Shown one piece after another: positions 1 to 14,430 of a stretch of 64,000 nucleotides of DNA. Below the pieces are notes generated by a model. That model ran no database searches, was not told the origin of the DNA, and saw only the letters and a list, made by a program, of their open reading frames with translations. The position numbers were made by a program, and so were the translations under genes. The stretch is taken from the NCBI GenBank assembly GCA_036345935.2, contig JADWOT020000002.1, positions 13,724,442-13,788,441 of the forward strand, read 5' to 3'. The stretch's first letter is position 1, and every line of letters starts with the position of its first letter. Source of the DNA: Taenia hydatigena (taxonomy: Eukaryota > Platyhelminthes > Cestoda > Cyclophyllidea > Taeniidae).

Positions 1-2309
1 ATAAGATGGGCATAATCGTTCGCGCTATCAAATTACACTGCTACTTTGTGAACTTAAGTGGCAAAGATGATATCGCATGTCACCATCTTCACATTTGCCT
101 TGTTATTATTTTCTCAAACGGCTGCACTCCACATCACACTTCCTCTCCAGCGGAATCGATTTAATCTTATTTTGCAAAGTTAATGGCAGCAAAGAGGGTT
201 GTTTGGGTTTTAATGGTAGCAAATTTTTTATTCGGTCCTCTTGCAGTTAACTTCAATGCATGGGCGAAACATGCGTAACTGCGTACCTCATAGAGAAACT
301 TCCTTAGATAAGCAAAAATCAGAGCAAATAATTTATGAAACCCAGAAAGCTGTCTTGAAAGCTTTGCGAAAAGGAGTCTCGATGCGGTGATCAAGGCAAT
401 ATAATCAGTTGAGAAATTTGACGTTGCACGTCCTCTTAGACGACTATTGAATCAGCGCACTGTCAGCTTCACTCCATTGTAGTTTCAGAATGCACGCATT
501 TCTCCATCGTTACGACACGTCTTACCACTTAGTGCAGCGAAAGAGTAAAAACATGTGGAGCAATGCAGACTGTCAACGGTAAGACACTTGCATTTTTGAG
601 ATGTGTGGAGCATAGCGTGTGGTTGATGCAAAGCTTTTGAACGGGTGATTATTCCACAGCCTGTTGCCTTTGGAGGGGTGACTGTTTTCATTAATCCATT
701 TCACTGGACTAACCACCCATCATTTTCGCTTTTTGAGGAATTTTAGTGTTTTGTGTTTCAATAAACGCTGTTAATTCCCAGAAAGCCAAATCCAGTTTGA
801 GGGTTGTGCTTCCTCTTTATTTGGCTTCGGCACTTGTGAGTTACTTTATCACAATGCTTAAGCGAAAGTTGCATGTTAAACCACTGGACTTAACAAATAC
901 TGAATTACCACGGGAGAGCAAACGTGTTGTCGATTCTTTTGAGCGGATTCGTGGTTTTTTGACCAGCCAACAATTGCTTATTTTCAAACCAAGAATTAAG
1001 AGTCTACGTCGCGTAAGTAGTAACAACAGTAACATTGACGTTGCCATTTCCAAAGCATGACTGTGGTATCTGTGCGCATGAGGTTTATTTTTTCAATTTT
1101 GGCCACCACAAGAGTCCACTTTGCGTAGAATGCGACCGGATTCGTTAATAGCATCTGTCCATGATCCCGAGATGGAATTAAAAGAAATTGCCTTTAATCT
1201 CTCATAGAACTTCAACTATTTGTAGTAGTAGCCATTCGTTAGTGCGATTTGTAGTATATCTTACGCGGTATCCACTCTACTACATTTAGCAGCTTAGCAC
1301 CGAAGGCAGAGGAGGACAGTAATGCGCTATCTTTACGATGTTCAACACTTGATCATCGCAGTTCATTCGCGCACTTGAAATAATATCCCCTCCCACTCAG
1401 CTTTCATGCGTGTCTAGCACTTCATTGCTGTCAAGCAGTACAGCACTAGCTTCATCGAACCGCTGGTGCTCCATGCCATGCCACCATCTCAGGCTGGCAA
1501 ATGAGAGTTTAGAACCCAAGCCAACCATTCTGCACACAAGCATTAGTGAAGTGGATCGACGTTTACCAGTGGCCTGCATAATCCCATTGTAAGGTCGTGA
1601 TGGTGTCAATTAATGCAAGCCACTCCATAACAAAGATATGAACATCAAAACGTATTTAGATATGGTAAAGCAGGATTATTTACGAATGAACTTTTAAGTG
1701 TTTGTGAGCAACTACTGGGCGCCCTCCATCTTCACACAATTTGATGTTGGTATATTTGAGGTGTGCTTTAGAGATACTACGTGGTTAGTCCATTTAGCAC
1801 TGACATTAATTATTCCTTGATTTGGCGCACTCACAAGAACTGCATCATCGCACTAGCACCGCACAAGTTGGAGTTAAATATTTCACCGAGATATGCGCAT
1901 GATGTGCTTCTCTCATCACGGATGTGCAGCTGCAAGCACATTCGCTGGTTCCTCACTGGTGCACAAGTGTCCGTCTGAAGTGCTTGCAAAAATCCCATTC
2001 ATTGCCGATTGCAAAGCATTTGCTCCATTCTCACATATAGCACGCCAACAAATCATGTAGCCTTCCTGAGCATCACTCCGGAACCATTAGTTATTTATTA
2101 AAAGCCTCATAAAATAAGACAAAATGCCTAATCATCCTAAATCACTCGTACCGAGAAAGTGTCTATAAAAGCCGCCCTGTAAAATACCACATGGAACAAA
2201 TTGAAAGAAGGGTATACGTTTATAATCGCTGGAGAAAGGCCTCACAGCTCTAAACTGTGTCTCTTGTCAATTGATAATTCATACTTGATGTTGTGCTTCA
2301 TGCCGAGTG
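1..2309. other. No supported gene
   Basis: No domain, splice-consistent exon chain or repeat was recognised here. The longest ATG ORFs (746-1060 plus, 841-1053 minus) overlap on opposite strands and show no family motif, so I treat them as chance. A TATA-like string near 2163 has no supported gene after it. Confidence 0.4.
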
Positions 2310-3700
2310 TCATGATGCCTTTGATGAGCACTTAATTTGACTCGCAAACAAATGGTGCGTTCTATGCGTATCATGTGTTGGCAAGCGTAAGTGACTGAAA
2401 GACGACTCTTCAGTAACACCAACAGGAGAGGTGCAAATTCTTTCCATCACCTCCGATGGTTGTAGGTAAATAAACGGTGCAACTGATTCAAGTGTAACTG
2501 ACTTCTTTTCCATTTTGTCAAAAGCAATGTCAAAACTGAAGAGGTTGTTAGTCATTAATAGGTATACAGCGCTGGACTTGGCCTTCAAACGACAATGTTA
2601 AATACCATCGCGCCGCATCAACAATCCAAATCGAGGAATGTCCATTTTCTTGGCTATCCCTGACTGCTGCTGCAAAGTCGTCGTAGTCAATTTGATTAGT
2701 CAAGCTGAGGTCATCACCGCAAAACAATGGCTCCACTGCTCTCTGTTGGTTTTGTCCATCCCCTATACTCCTCTCACTTTCTATCAACAAGCCATTAATA
2801 ACTTAAAAAATTCTAAAAACCACAAAATTGATTAGTTTTAGCCGCTAATGGTAATACCATTGTTTTTCGATGATGAAGTTCACCAAAGAACATGATTTCC
2901 CATGAAAACCTTATCATAACTTTCAATTATTTCACAATAATTCGTTTGCAAATCATTTGGAATCATCGACATCATTTGTTCGAAGACAATAATTCGCAGT
3001 TTATCAGAATTATGCGTTCACCGTATTGTATCGCGCAACTTCGCCCTGGTTCTTAAAGTTTTCTGCTCAACGGCTTCTTCTGCCCCAATCGTCTGCGTTC
3101 ATATGCTCAAAGCTGAAGCCATCACTTCACAGTAGCTATCATATGACAGTTGAGCAGACAATAAAGGATGCTTTGTTTACAACTTCCCTACACCGATGAA
3201 GTCTCAACTTGCATGTCCCCTCACCCCCTCATCACAACTGATTCTCGCATCGCAGTGACACTTTTGTGTTTTTTTTTTTATTTTTTTTCAATTAAAAGCT
3301 TAAGAGGATATCAGGCAAATGACGATAAAACCTTGCATTCTGCGGTTACAATCACTGTTTACCGAATCCGGAGTTGAATCAGCTCAGTGTGTTCCGTTCG
3401 CTGCTCTCACAGCCCTCCTTCTGCCAAAGATATAAAAAATAAAAGAAGTGATTTAGTGGTTTTCTTGCCTGTACGTTGGCTGATTAAAGGGGAGAAGGAC
3501 ATCCAATTTATTAGTGAGAACTGAAGAAATAGCTCTCTGCAGTGGCATCGAATGCACCAGCGTAAATGATAGCAGTGGATAACCCATAAGGGGCAAGTTG
3601 AATAAGAAACTGAAAGACGAAAGGGAAAGGTCTTCAAACCCTTCATCTTGCGGGCCCTTAACTGCAATGCGAGTACGTTCAGTAGTATTGCATGCCAATG
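2310..3700 (+). repeat. Dispersed repeat R1, copy A
   Basis: This stretch aligns collinearly with 53741-55340 on the same strand, by eye roughly three quarters identical, with small indels throughout. Clear anchors are the AGCACTT(A/G)ATTTGAC start, the GAGGTCATCACCGCAAAAC block near 2708, and the TAAAGATATAAAAA block near 3427. Read on the minus strand, both copies contain an ORF ending in related peptides (LQPSEV/LQPTEV, GVTEE, QIKCS). No terminal inverted repeats, reverse transcriptase or transposase motifs were seen. Edges are approximate. It could be an old non-autonomous mobile element or a segmental duplication. Confidence 0.8.
3269..3291 (+). repeat. T-rich homopolymer tract
   Basis: A run of T interrupted by one A lies inside R1 copy A. 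The matching part of copy B is shorter and more broken, so the tract has changed in length since duplication. Confidence 0.7.
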
Positions 3701-3835
3701 ACACACTTTGTGACAAGACCACCAAAAAGCATCGACAGAAGTGAAGTATTTGTGAAGTAGGGATGGAACAAGGTTTACTGGAAATACTTTCCGATCTCGA
3801 ATAAACGAAGGTGTTTTTGATTTGGTTGAGAATCA

Positions 3836-3979
3836 GCTGTTGTTTTTATTCTGGTCACTGTTACACGCAAAAGTGGGATTCCATCAAAATTTGGAAAGTT
3901 GGGGTAAAAAGTCGAAAACTTACAACGCAATGGAATGGGTGTAGCGTGCCATCGCCAATTTTTAGGGTCGTAGAATGTA
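3836..3979 (+). repeat. Dispersed repeat R2, copy A
   Basis: These 144 bases match 14899-15042 in the same orientation. The first 54 bases are identical between the copies, and the remainder differs by scattered, mostly transitional changes without indels. The ends are abrupt on both sides. No coding potential was recognised. The even length and sharp edges suggest a small interspersed element, but no poly-A tail or Pol III boxes could be confirmed. Confidence 0.88.
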
Positions 3980-6900
3980 CGCGAGCAAACCTGCAGTGTT
4001 GACATACTAGCGTAAGTGGTGTCTTTTGAGGCTCGCTGAATTAGTGGCTTGTGTGGCGCTTGTGGTGAAATGATCAAATTCTATCGAAGTGTTAAGTTGA
4101 ATGCTGACCTGGGCCGCGTTTATTTACTTTGAGCGCATTTTGCACCGCGATGGTGTCTGCTGATTGTGGTCATTTAAAGACTTCCTCAAATTACGACGAA
4201 ATGTGGGTGATCGGATTTCCCTATTAATGGTTACCAGTGATTTATTTGTGGCGATAAATTGCATGTCGAATCTGCGGGTTCGCTGCTCGAGGGCAGTCGA
4301 GAAATCCCGGAGGAGTCAGTGGTAGCGTTGATGATCTGGTGATAATTATTGGGAGAAACCACAAAATTGAGCCGAGGAAACTGTATGCAGACAGTTTGGC
4401 GATTGTATAATGTTAAACTCGACCAAAATTTCAGTCCTTAGCGCATTACAGAGCTGCCAACTGTGCATTTCGGTCACTCTAGTGGTTGATTGTGAGAGTC
4501 CACCTATGAGATGGCGCTTCGTAGGACTTCCTTTCCGTTGCTGTAGTCAGATTTACCATGGCAAGAAGGTAGGTGGGTGGGTAGGAAGTGAGTTACCCGC
4601 ACGCCATATCAACCGAAAGAAATTTGCTTCTTGAGGTGCATGGACAGGCAGGTGTGTGATACTGACTACTGAAGTGGCTGGATTTATGTTCTCAGTTCAG
4701 TCGCTTTCTCTAGCATGTCGTTTGATGGAATGGGTGGTAGACCCTGCTCTTCCCCTCCCTCTACCTGGTAGCGAGCACACCTCATTGGTGATATGATTGA
4801 CAGAAGGGGAAGGAAAAAAGAGGCGTGTTCGTCGAACGATTCTTGCCTATTACTGAGGACTAACTAGTAGCCAAGCCTCCATCTATTGCAAATGTGCCAA
4901 CGTGACCAAGCGGATGAAGTGGTCAGTCTGGCTAGTAACTAACTCATTCCTCTTGAAATTCAAGGGGTTGCCAGTAGACACGAAATTGGGTATGACTGTG
5001 GACACCTTTCATTTTTATTCACACATTTCAACATCAACAACGCAGGCACTCATGTCTTAAGACATCGTTGTCTGTTGAACAACTGGTTGGCAGCCCATAA
5101 ATTCCTCAAGCTGAATGCACAAATGCCAGTTTTTGGAAGCCGACTACTTTCTTTCTAACAAGCTCAAACTCGTTGGCGTTATGCACTTGTGGAAAATCAT
5201 CTCAATCTCCTCCGTCTCCTCCTCAATCAATCGACTCCACAGGTCGGTCAATTCACACCTTATGAAGCTGGTGTTAGTCGGCATCCACCAAACGCACAAC
5301 AACTGTTTAATTAGTCACATTGGGCGAATGACCACCTTGCTTCATTTTCGCTTAGGATGCCTACCTCAATCCTCCCTACCCCATCGTTTCTCCTCCCCGA
5401 CTCCACCCTCACCTACAGTTTCCTAACTCATGACCCCCACTTCTGTGCAGCTCACTACTTCAATATTGTCCGCTTCTCCTTCTCGTCTACACCTTCACAA
5501 CTCCTGGTCTTCATCCTTCCATTCGTCCATCTATCTATCCATCTAATGCGATTGCGTGTCACACGTCCCTCAACACCATGGCTTCCTACGAGCGTGCATA
5601 TCTGCATTGATGCTTTTTCTTGCTAAAAGAAGAGTACGCAGGCTCCTCAGATTCTCCACGCTTCTCTAAGAGCCAAATAACAGTGACTGTTGATGACCAC
5701 AGCGCAGCCGTATGCGACACATGCACACACACAGTACAAAACAAGCACTGCAGGACCTTCACGACCCATCACATGCAGCTACTACCCACGCGTAACACAG
5801 ACAAGTCACCTAACCAGTCAGTCCCCTCCCAATAAATGACAAGGAAAACGCACATGTCCTCCACCACATTTGTCATTTTAAAAGCAAACAATCCTATTGC
5901 TAGGGTGCGCGTCTCATACGCATGAGTCCTGAGTAAGAACATGGAGAACTTTCAATCATGTTAGTCTCCTAGTGAAAGGAAGTAGACATGGGCGTTTTAG
6001 ACATTGAAAGAACCGGGTAGGTCTTCCTCATCAACATCCTTCTCTGTGTGTAGATGCATATCCGGATGAGTCGAGCCCGTCGACGCTGCCTGTGTGCGAC
6101 ATTAAATCTTCATGCTGCCGCTAAGTGTCCGGTTGAATAATCTCAACGTCACCAACAAAGCAGAGCGCTTCAGAGAAGCGCCAACAGGATGCGAATGAAG
6201 ACTTAAAGACAGTAACATAATTGTCATAGCTTTTGATTGAGTAAAATGCGTGCTACTAAAGCTTAAGGTCAATTGGCATTCATTAAAATGAGAATTAAGG
6301 CAGCTCCATGGAGCTCACGGAAACGCAGACAATGGTAAACATATTCGCCGCAGCTGCAATGACTGCGCACTTCATTTGGACCGTGAAGGTGTAGGCGTCT
6401 GACGTAATCCAATTTAAAGCAATTGGCTGCGATGTTTATTCTGCCATTCTACCAAGAAAAGCTTGATTAATTTTAACCACAGTCTGATTCGTCCACTATC
6501 AGTGCCCACGTAATTTCTGTCACATAACGATTGCTCTTTTCTTACAATGAAAGACAGAGAGTTAGCATGAAGCACGCTAAAAACTTGCATATTTTGCTGG
6601 CGCAACAGCATACAAGCACAGAAAATTATAAAAAATGGAGGCATCTCTAGCTTCTTCGTCATTAAGCATCCAGAAAGCCTATTTCTGCCACTATTTGCCG
6701 CTTCCAGTTTGTGAACGAACTCGAGAATTCAATCATTACACACCGTCATGCTTTTATTAATCTGCTTGTACGTTACTGGAGCAACACGCATCAAAAACCC
6801 CACCACACCATCACTAACGCAATTAACGTCAACAGCGATACTACGTACACTAGCATCACTGGCAGATGCGCTGTACTCACCGCGCGTCAATAGTCATTCA

Positions 6901-9900
6901 TTCGCACAGCCAATTATCGGGTCACTCATTCTCCTGCCCAATACTACAGTTTCTCTTGCGCCTCTCACATCCTTCGTGAACGTCAGGTTGGGGAAGAGAG
7001 GGAACAGTTTTTAATAACGGCACGCCAAAAGCCGGCTTAGGAACCTGAAGAACACGCACGATTAAGCACAAATGCTTTGATGACCTCCAACTCTCTTTCT
7101 ACTACCACATACTGACTGCCTACACAGTCTTTTCTTCCTCACCAATGGAACAGGTAAATATTAATGCGATTCGCAATGTGTTGTTAAAGGTGGCTTTCAG
7201 AAGGTTTGTCTAAGTGTCCACCCACCAGATGCGACACAACTAATCACCAAAGGTGTTCAAAAGCGTAGACCGCGTCCGTAATAGTTATGGCTTTGCGCTT
7301 TGAGTGCTCAGTGCTATTGACAGCGTTGCAGATAACTTCTCTTGGAGGTCGCTGAATACAACAGAGAACACCTTGCAGATGAGCCCATCCATCGTAAGCC
7401 GTTTATCAGTGAGTTAGCAGCTAGTTGATTACTTCCATTGTCCAAACCGCAACAACAGGACCTTAAAGTATCTCTGAGAGTGCACACTTACCATAGGGCA
7501 TAAATCCTATTCTTGGTAAGCTTAGCCGTGTTCATTAAAAAGAAAAAAAAAAATACGAAACCTGCGAAGTGCCTACCCTTTCGTTACAATTCAATCGAAT
7601 TTAAAATATGCTGAGCGCAGGCTAATTATGAGCCTCCAGTGCGTAGGAGATTGGAAAAGGTCAAGGGATTGTACTGAGTCTAAGAGGAAAACACAGGAGA
7701 GATGGAGAGAAGGAATAGGAAAATCGAATTATATTAAAGTGCGTAAATAATAACCCTATCAAGGCCAACCTTGCTGATAGAATCTGATTCAAATGATGTG
7801 CAAGAATACGAACACAAAGGGCAGGAAGAGACGCACTCTACCTGTCGCGAGACGCGATCATTTACTTTGAGAAAAATTCCAGTACTTCTATGTCACATCA
7901 TCCAGTTTTAAGAGAAAAACTGGGATCTAAAATGCGTCACCTTCTTACGGTATTAGCAGCATCAACAGCTCTTAACTTCAACCAAGACTTTAATAAATGA
8001 AAGCATCATGAATGTAGTCGGTTTAAGCTGTATGTATCGATGGACGAATAACCGACCGGAATGGGTGATTTAGCCTTAGATTTATGTATAATTAAGCATT
8101 GTTTTCTTCAAATAATATTTTGCAGAACTAGAAGAGAGTTCATTTCTTCTTCCTCAATGAGCCAAACGACTGAATCGAGGCCTCCACTAGCCAAAGGAAA
8201 ATCATTCTTTTGAAAGAGATGAATTGGAATGAGCGGTCAGATGGATTGATGTTTCATTGGAATAGATTCCTCGAACTGTGCATACTTATGATGGCACGTT
8301 CTTTTTAACGCTGTTGGTTCTGTCAAAAAATTAAAACAGACCGGTGTTCCTGAACACTCAAAACGTGTTGCAGAACATCCACTTTAAAGGCAGCACTTTT
8401 AATCTGCTCAGTAGGCAGTCACATCGGAATTAAATTAATGTACTTTGGCAGCGCAATTAAATAACAATCGAATTGCAGCACCGAGCCATAGACTTTGCCG
8501 CCAGTGTGTTGCCCAAGCTGTTTGGAATGACCGTGGTCCCTATCAGGTGACAATCACACTGCAGCGCCTATCATTTGCTCCCATGCAGACAGGCGAATGG
8601 ACCACGAATGTCTATAGAACAAGACTAGTGACCATGGTCAAAGTACCGTCCAGACACACATGCTGGCAGTAAAAAAGGAGCGAAATCAGTTGATTTACAT
8701 AGAATGATTACTAAAACGGAGGCAACACCTTCTAGTGATTTAGGGTGTTTTTTCTTTTGCTCGCAAAAATAAAGGAACCAACCAACCTCCTTCAATAAAT
8801 CGTCTTACAGAATCCTTATTGTAAACGTATTAAAATCCGAGTTCTGCTTTGGTAGCGGAACTAATGCTAAGATCGCATCGCGTTTGGTAAAGCGGGAAAT
8901 TTGCGTTTAATAGTGGTTGCTTCGACAAAAACTCCCGTTTGATTCATCAAGTCGCATAAACCAGTACCAGAGGTGCGTCACAAATTCATAGTCTACCAAA
9001 GCTGGTTGAGAAGTCGTATTGTTGATTGGCTGAATTCCTCACAGTTGTGTAGGTGGCTCTCGTCGATGATGTCATGCGCATCTGCTACAAGTCTAATGCC
9101 GTTTGTTTAATAAGGTTCAGTGAAGACGCTTCCATGCTCATCTGTTGGTCAGCCTGTTGTGATATTATTCAGGCGAAACCTAATCACAAGCGAAATCGGT
9201 TTAGAAAACTAAAATTAAAGTGTATCACTCCTTCAACAGTAACTACATTTAGATTACTGGCGATCCTTCCATGTGCATTATACCTTATCACAATAAACCC
9301 TTCCTCGAGCAAAAGAAGCCGGTAGAATTATGTTTAATGCAGAGGTTTATTTTTATCCATGCAGCCATTTCAGTAAGGCCATTACATCAGTGTCGAATCC
9401 ATTAAAATTACCTTTAGATTAGCATTAACACTTAAGTCCATTCGGTAGGGATGTCGGCGATCATTAAGAGAGGAACAATAAAGAGGATTGTTCATCAAAT
9501 ACGCGGATTTGACTGCATTTGATTGTCAATGCCTGTAAGGATGCTGGAAAAACACTAAAGACAAGGCTTTTTTCGTCTTATGCGCTCTCATCGAATCCCA
9601 ACCAACTCTGAATCTTTGCCTATTTAGTTGACATTTTTGCCTTTCTAAGGCAAAGCTATCCACAGAAGGACGTCCGTTTCAAAAACATCACCTAAAATAT
9701 GCCTTGGCGCTGCAACTATGCTATTTTCTTTTAACCTATATACCCATGAAGCCGCTTAATCCTTTACGTGTGCCTGCTAAACGGTTTTCAATCACTCGCA
9801 AACACGATGCATCCTTGCAGGAATGCTCAAAATGCACGTCCAGTAAGAACTTGTAATAACAAACAAAACTCGTTTATTGTAATTAGCGTTGTATGTGCTT

Positions 9901-12900
9901 CTCACTTTTCAGTCTGTGAGGACCATTTTTCGTTTCCTTTTGGAAATGAGGCCGAGATCTAACTCTAGCATTGACAGCTTACACTAGAACTAGCCATTAC
10001 GCACGATAACGTAGTAATTGCGTCCAACATGCGTTCAAGGAGAGCAGATGACTGTTGGCATTAAATTATAATACGGTACAGTAAACTAATAAAGCATGCT
10101 AAATTCATTTAAAAAGGACGCCGTATATATAAAATATTTGACTATTAAGAACAGATTCGACTCTTAAATATACCATAACTGTCATACAGCAATGCAAGTC
10201 GTAAAATAAATAAATCGTAGAAAGAAAGGACAAGATCTACTAAAAAAATTTAACACAATCACGTTAGAGTTCTATTCGACGTAAGCGGGAACAAGAAAGT
10301 TACTAGAAACTGGTTTTAATTGATTTTATTGTAGCCAGCATTCTTAATTGTGAATTATGTCTTCTGTGATTCCAAAATCGGTTACATGCAGACGTGGGAT
10401 TTCTGTACCACCCAGTATGCCTTCAGTACTTTCACACACCCTTCTGCAAGCAGGCGAGCTTAAGGCGCTTGTGTAACTGATTCGGCATTTCTCTTTTACA
10501 CATCTCGTGCTTTTTGAACGAATCGAATACGTTGAGGCTGTTAATCTTCATTTGAATGATTACGCAGCCATTTGCAGGTTGCCCTGATTTACTGATGCGA
10601 AAATTTAGCAAATGATCCTCATAAGACTTACTGATTAGCATTTGTTTGGAAAACAAGCAGAAACAGGAAATTTTAATTTTCTGGAGCATTATCAGAAGTA
10701 GCTAGTTTTGTCTGTACGCCTGCACAAAGTTGCATTACCTGAAAATGTACCATTGAGCAGATATTAGCCTATTAATCTTGCCAATCTAAATGAAACACTC
10801 CACATAGTTGACCCTCGGCATGGAAATTTTATAATGTATGAGGAAACTGAGTCTGTTGGCATGGGCATTGTTCTGTACGTCAGTATTATATCATCTGCCA
10901 TACCATTATGACTTTATAGGGTGCCAAGGAAATTTGGGACACTGACGAACGAAAAAAACGTAGCGTTCCACAGTCGAGATAATCTATAAAGACCCCTACT
11001 TCATGATTTAAATGACTTCTACTTTTCCCAACAGCCTCAGTTTTTTGCTTTGTCAAGAATTTATTAATAACTGGAGTAGCATTAGTTGTTTTAATTTCAA
11101 AATTTTGTCTCAGAGTTGTCTCGGGCCTTTATATAAAGTTTTCAAGCATGTGAGCACGGAACAACATGCTCGTCTTTGCTGGCTAACAGGACCCAGACAG
11201 ATAGGAGTTTACTTGGCACATAGCTCGCAGACTGCCGGCGGTGGTATAGTGGCTTACTTCGACTTCACTGACAAATTCGCTAAAGCTCCCTGGACAATTC
11301 TAAGGCTCCCATCTGCATAACAGCACTAAATTGCTGCGCTTTTAACGTTTTAGCGTTTCTGGCAACTCGTTGGCTTGACTTTGTTAAAACTGACGAAGGC
11401 AGATGGCTTGGTCTAAATTGCGATGGGTCAGCTTCATTAGTCTTGTTGCAGTAAGGATTGGTTATCCAAGTAATAAGAAAAGAGCGTTTTATTAATCCTA
11501 CCCAGCGCGTGCCAAAGACTACAGTTATTTTGCCATAAGTAAGGAGTAGCTACGATTTAAGGGAAGATAAACAGAACCTTAGGACTAACGTGCGTCGGCG
11601 TTTTCAAAACACTCGCGAACCAGTTGCGTCAGGCGCTTGATGTGTGCATAACTTGATGGGATACTAGAGAGCTTGGCAAAAGAAAAAGTGCCATTACTAT
11701 GCCGCTTGAGCGTGTCGCTCTGTAATAAGGTTGTCATGTGCCTGCTGCCATTCCTTGGACCATTAAGGTAAGGGTCGATTCAATAAGTGTCTTTTAATAA
11801 TAGATCATGAATAACCTTTTTACAAGTTTCCATAGCGTCACTTCTCTTCAAGTCTCTGCATTTCCTCCCACTGGCACTCGAATTCAAATGTTCCAAATTA
11901 CAATGCCGAAATGGATTTGATGGAACAATGGAAAGCGACCTCTTGCGGAGAAGCACATCCCATCTTACCCAATCCTCTAATCACCCAAGGAGCGAAACAT
12001 TGGAGAAGTGCCATAAACAGCAACAAGACGTTAGAAGATGAAGGTGATTCAATCATCGTGGCTAATCCCTACTGTCAAGCATGAGCTCACAAAGCAATGG
12101 ATCTGGTTTGAATAGCGTACCATTCGTTTTTCCATGTTGTTGTTGAGTTTAGGAGCAGTGAGTCCAAAGAGAGACATTCTTAACAGAGGCGAGGCAAAGA
12201 TGCAAACAAAGAGTCTTGAATCCATCAACAACCGGCAACATGGCAAAAAAGCTGGCATTTCTACACGAATTGACCACAGCTGAGGTCAGCGTTTGTGTAT
12301 CCAAGGCATCAAATGTAGTTCGGATGCAATTCAAAGGCCAGCGCAAGCATTTATACAGACTGCAAATAAATACAAGGCAACATCACACGTTCTTTTCAAA
12401 GTCAAATTTACTCTTCTAAGCAGAAAGGAGGAGCAACAACTAACACTTGACATCCACCAATAGTGTGAAGCAGTAAATTATTAAAATGCGTGCCATCTTT
12501 GCTGTCATGTTGTTGGGTGAGGAATGGCTAGGAAAGGCTAAATATTCGAAAGCAAGAAAGTGGGGGAAAGGAAAAGAGATAAATTCAATTACAGCCAATC
12601 TGGTGATTGTCTCATCTATAACGTCTACTACGGATGCAATTAAAGACGCCAATTACCCATATTTTAACCTGACCCACCATAATGTAAGATGAATACAACT
12701 TAACACTTCACGTCTATAAGGTTGTCGGTTAAGTGGTTAAGTTGCCAACAGTCTAATGAAGTGAGACATGCTTTACCTCTCCGTGTACACACCTCACTCG
12801 CCAAAAATGCGTATCGTCTATACAAAGCAACCTGAACTCTGAAGCGTGGGATTCGCTTCCACTGTTTAAAAGTCTTTTATGTAAGCAAGCTGTATATTCG

Positions 12901-13507
12901 CTGCCGTGAATACATGTTTGAACTCGCCTCTGGCCACCAGAAAGCAGGACTTAGCACGAACATTTCATATTCGGGACAACCAGAGTGTTGTGTGTAAGTC
13001 CAGAAATGAAAAGTAACAATCAGTCAAGGACCCGAGCTCTGCATGCAGCACGTTGCGCTCGTTTACGATGGGCATAGAGCAAAGACATCTTTCTTAAACA
13101 TAAACAACGGTCATGAATCTCGGATTACTTTAACCACAGCTCAAAACACTTGATTCATCCTAATGCTTTACAGGCTAGAAAAGGATTATTTTCACTTTAC
13201 TGTTAAGAAGTGATGGAGTTGAGTCAAGCATGCTAAATGCAAATGCCGAAATTCTCAGTGCACTAAAACGCCCTTCTTGGTGGACAATTTGGGGCACATT
13301 ACGAGGAACCAGGCACTTGAAGTAGGGCGAATTTTAATCATGCGCCTACAGTGAGCAAATTTGTGGCCAAACACAACGTCGACTACTCCTCTGCATTTTA
13401 TTTGCACGTAACATTGAGGACAGATCCAGGAAGTTCTCTTGCTCACCCATTGAATTCACCACAAGCTCTTTTGCAAGACTTCGAACAACTCATTTTCATT
13501 CCTTAAG
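3980..13507. other. Long stretch without a supported gene
   Basis: No recognisable domain or convincing exon chain was found over about 9.5 kb. A C-T-rich patch with CATCTATC-type words lies near 5520-5550. ORFs of 60-103 codons (for example 5115-5426, 11012-11320) have no family motif. A cysteine-containing segment near 13240-13350 was tested as an upstream zinc-finger exon and did not fit the splice phase of the gene that follows. Confidence 0.35.
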
Positions 13508-14430
13508 ATGGTTTTCTACATATGCAGACCGTGCAGTTTGTTATTCGGAAACGTCATCTCAGGCCTTGCACACTTAATTCGCCAGCATCATGGTAGGCGT
13601 CTTTCATTTGTTGATACATTTTTTATGCGCCTGTATTTTTGTGCAAATGAGCATGTGCACAAGAAACTGCTGTATTTGTGCATAAGTATTTGTGCTCATT
13701 CCCATTGATTTTGCACCAGCTTATTAATAAATAAATTGTAGTAAGTTAAACAACTCCTTTCTGATCTAAATAATGGCGAGATGCGCATCCCAGTGTTGGC
13801 TCCTTATTGCACGTGTGCTTGGCGCGTTTTAGTAACCGTGGCATTGCGTTGTCCAATTTGCCAAATGCCTCACAGATCCTACGGAAAGCTCTTGTGGCAT
13901 CAAAAATGTAAGGAAAATTACTATATCCCTCCTTTGTTTTTGTCGTGTGTCCTCTTATTTGTCAAAACACTTCATTTTGAACCTTGAAATAGTCAGGGAT
14001 CACAATGTATGCCATGCGTGCCGCGTTCGATTTGCTAGCTTTCCCATGCTTCTCAGTCACTTCATTGGAACGCATATTTGTGAGTGAGCGTCTGTTAACC
14101 CTTGGTCAAAATCCTCTCTGTGTGCTGCACCTCAACCGTAGCTTTGGCCTTCCACACTAAATCCTCCTAAACTTGTGTCTTATCTTACATTGCTGTAGCT
14201 CAAAGAATGGCAAATTCAGGGATACGATTTTACTGTATAGAATGCCTTTCAAGATATCCGACGCTTGAAGCGATGCTCGATCATATGCGTTCACATCATG
14301 TTCGTAAGTATTTCTTCAACAATCAGACTCGTACTGTGATGAGCACTTGCTGCAACGCCTTAATATCTTCTGTTACTCAGGCATTTGGCGCAACGTGTTT
14401 AGTGGAATGCAAACATATGCAGTTATGTGA
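13508..14430 (+). CDS. Four-finger C2H2 zinc-finger protein, five exons
   Basis: Exons 13508-13592, 13833-13907, 13993-14079, 14199-14303 and 14381-14430 join into a 133-residue protein. All four introns (240, 85, 119, 77 bases) are in phase 1, with donors GTAGGC, GTAAGG, GTGAGT and GTAAGT and AG acceptors. Each of the first four exons carries one finger. Finger 1 is C6-x2-C9-x12-H22-x4-H27. Finger 2 is C35-x2-C38-x12-H51-x5-H57, with unusual His spacing across the splice. Finger 3 is C60-C63-x12-H76-x4-H81 and finger 4 is C95-C98-x12-H111-x3-H115. The tail ends at TGA 14428. The family usually binds DNA or RNA in the nucleus, but the target here is unknown. The ATG has A at -3 and G at +4. 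However, a pyrimidine-rich AG sits immediately before it, so an additional upstream exon is possible. A decayed duplicate lies at 18390. Confidence 0.8.

Noticed and set aside
2310..2588. Minus-strand ORF in R1 as a conserved gene (related peptide in copy B)
   Set aside because: Peptide identity between copies is not higher than DNA identity, and the frame is otherwise disrupted, so the similarity is explained by the repeat.
13257..13346. Cysteine-containing segment as an additional upstream zinc-finger exon
   Set aside because: It has plausible splice signals but exits in phase 2, whereas the next exon needs phase 0, and it lacks a second histidine.
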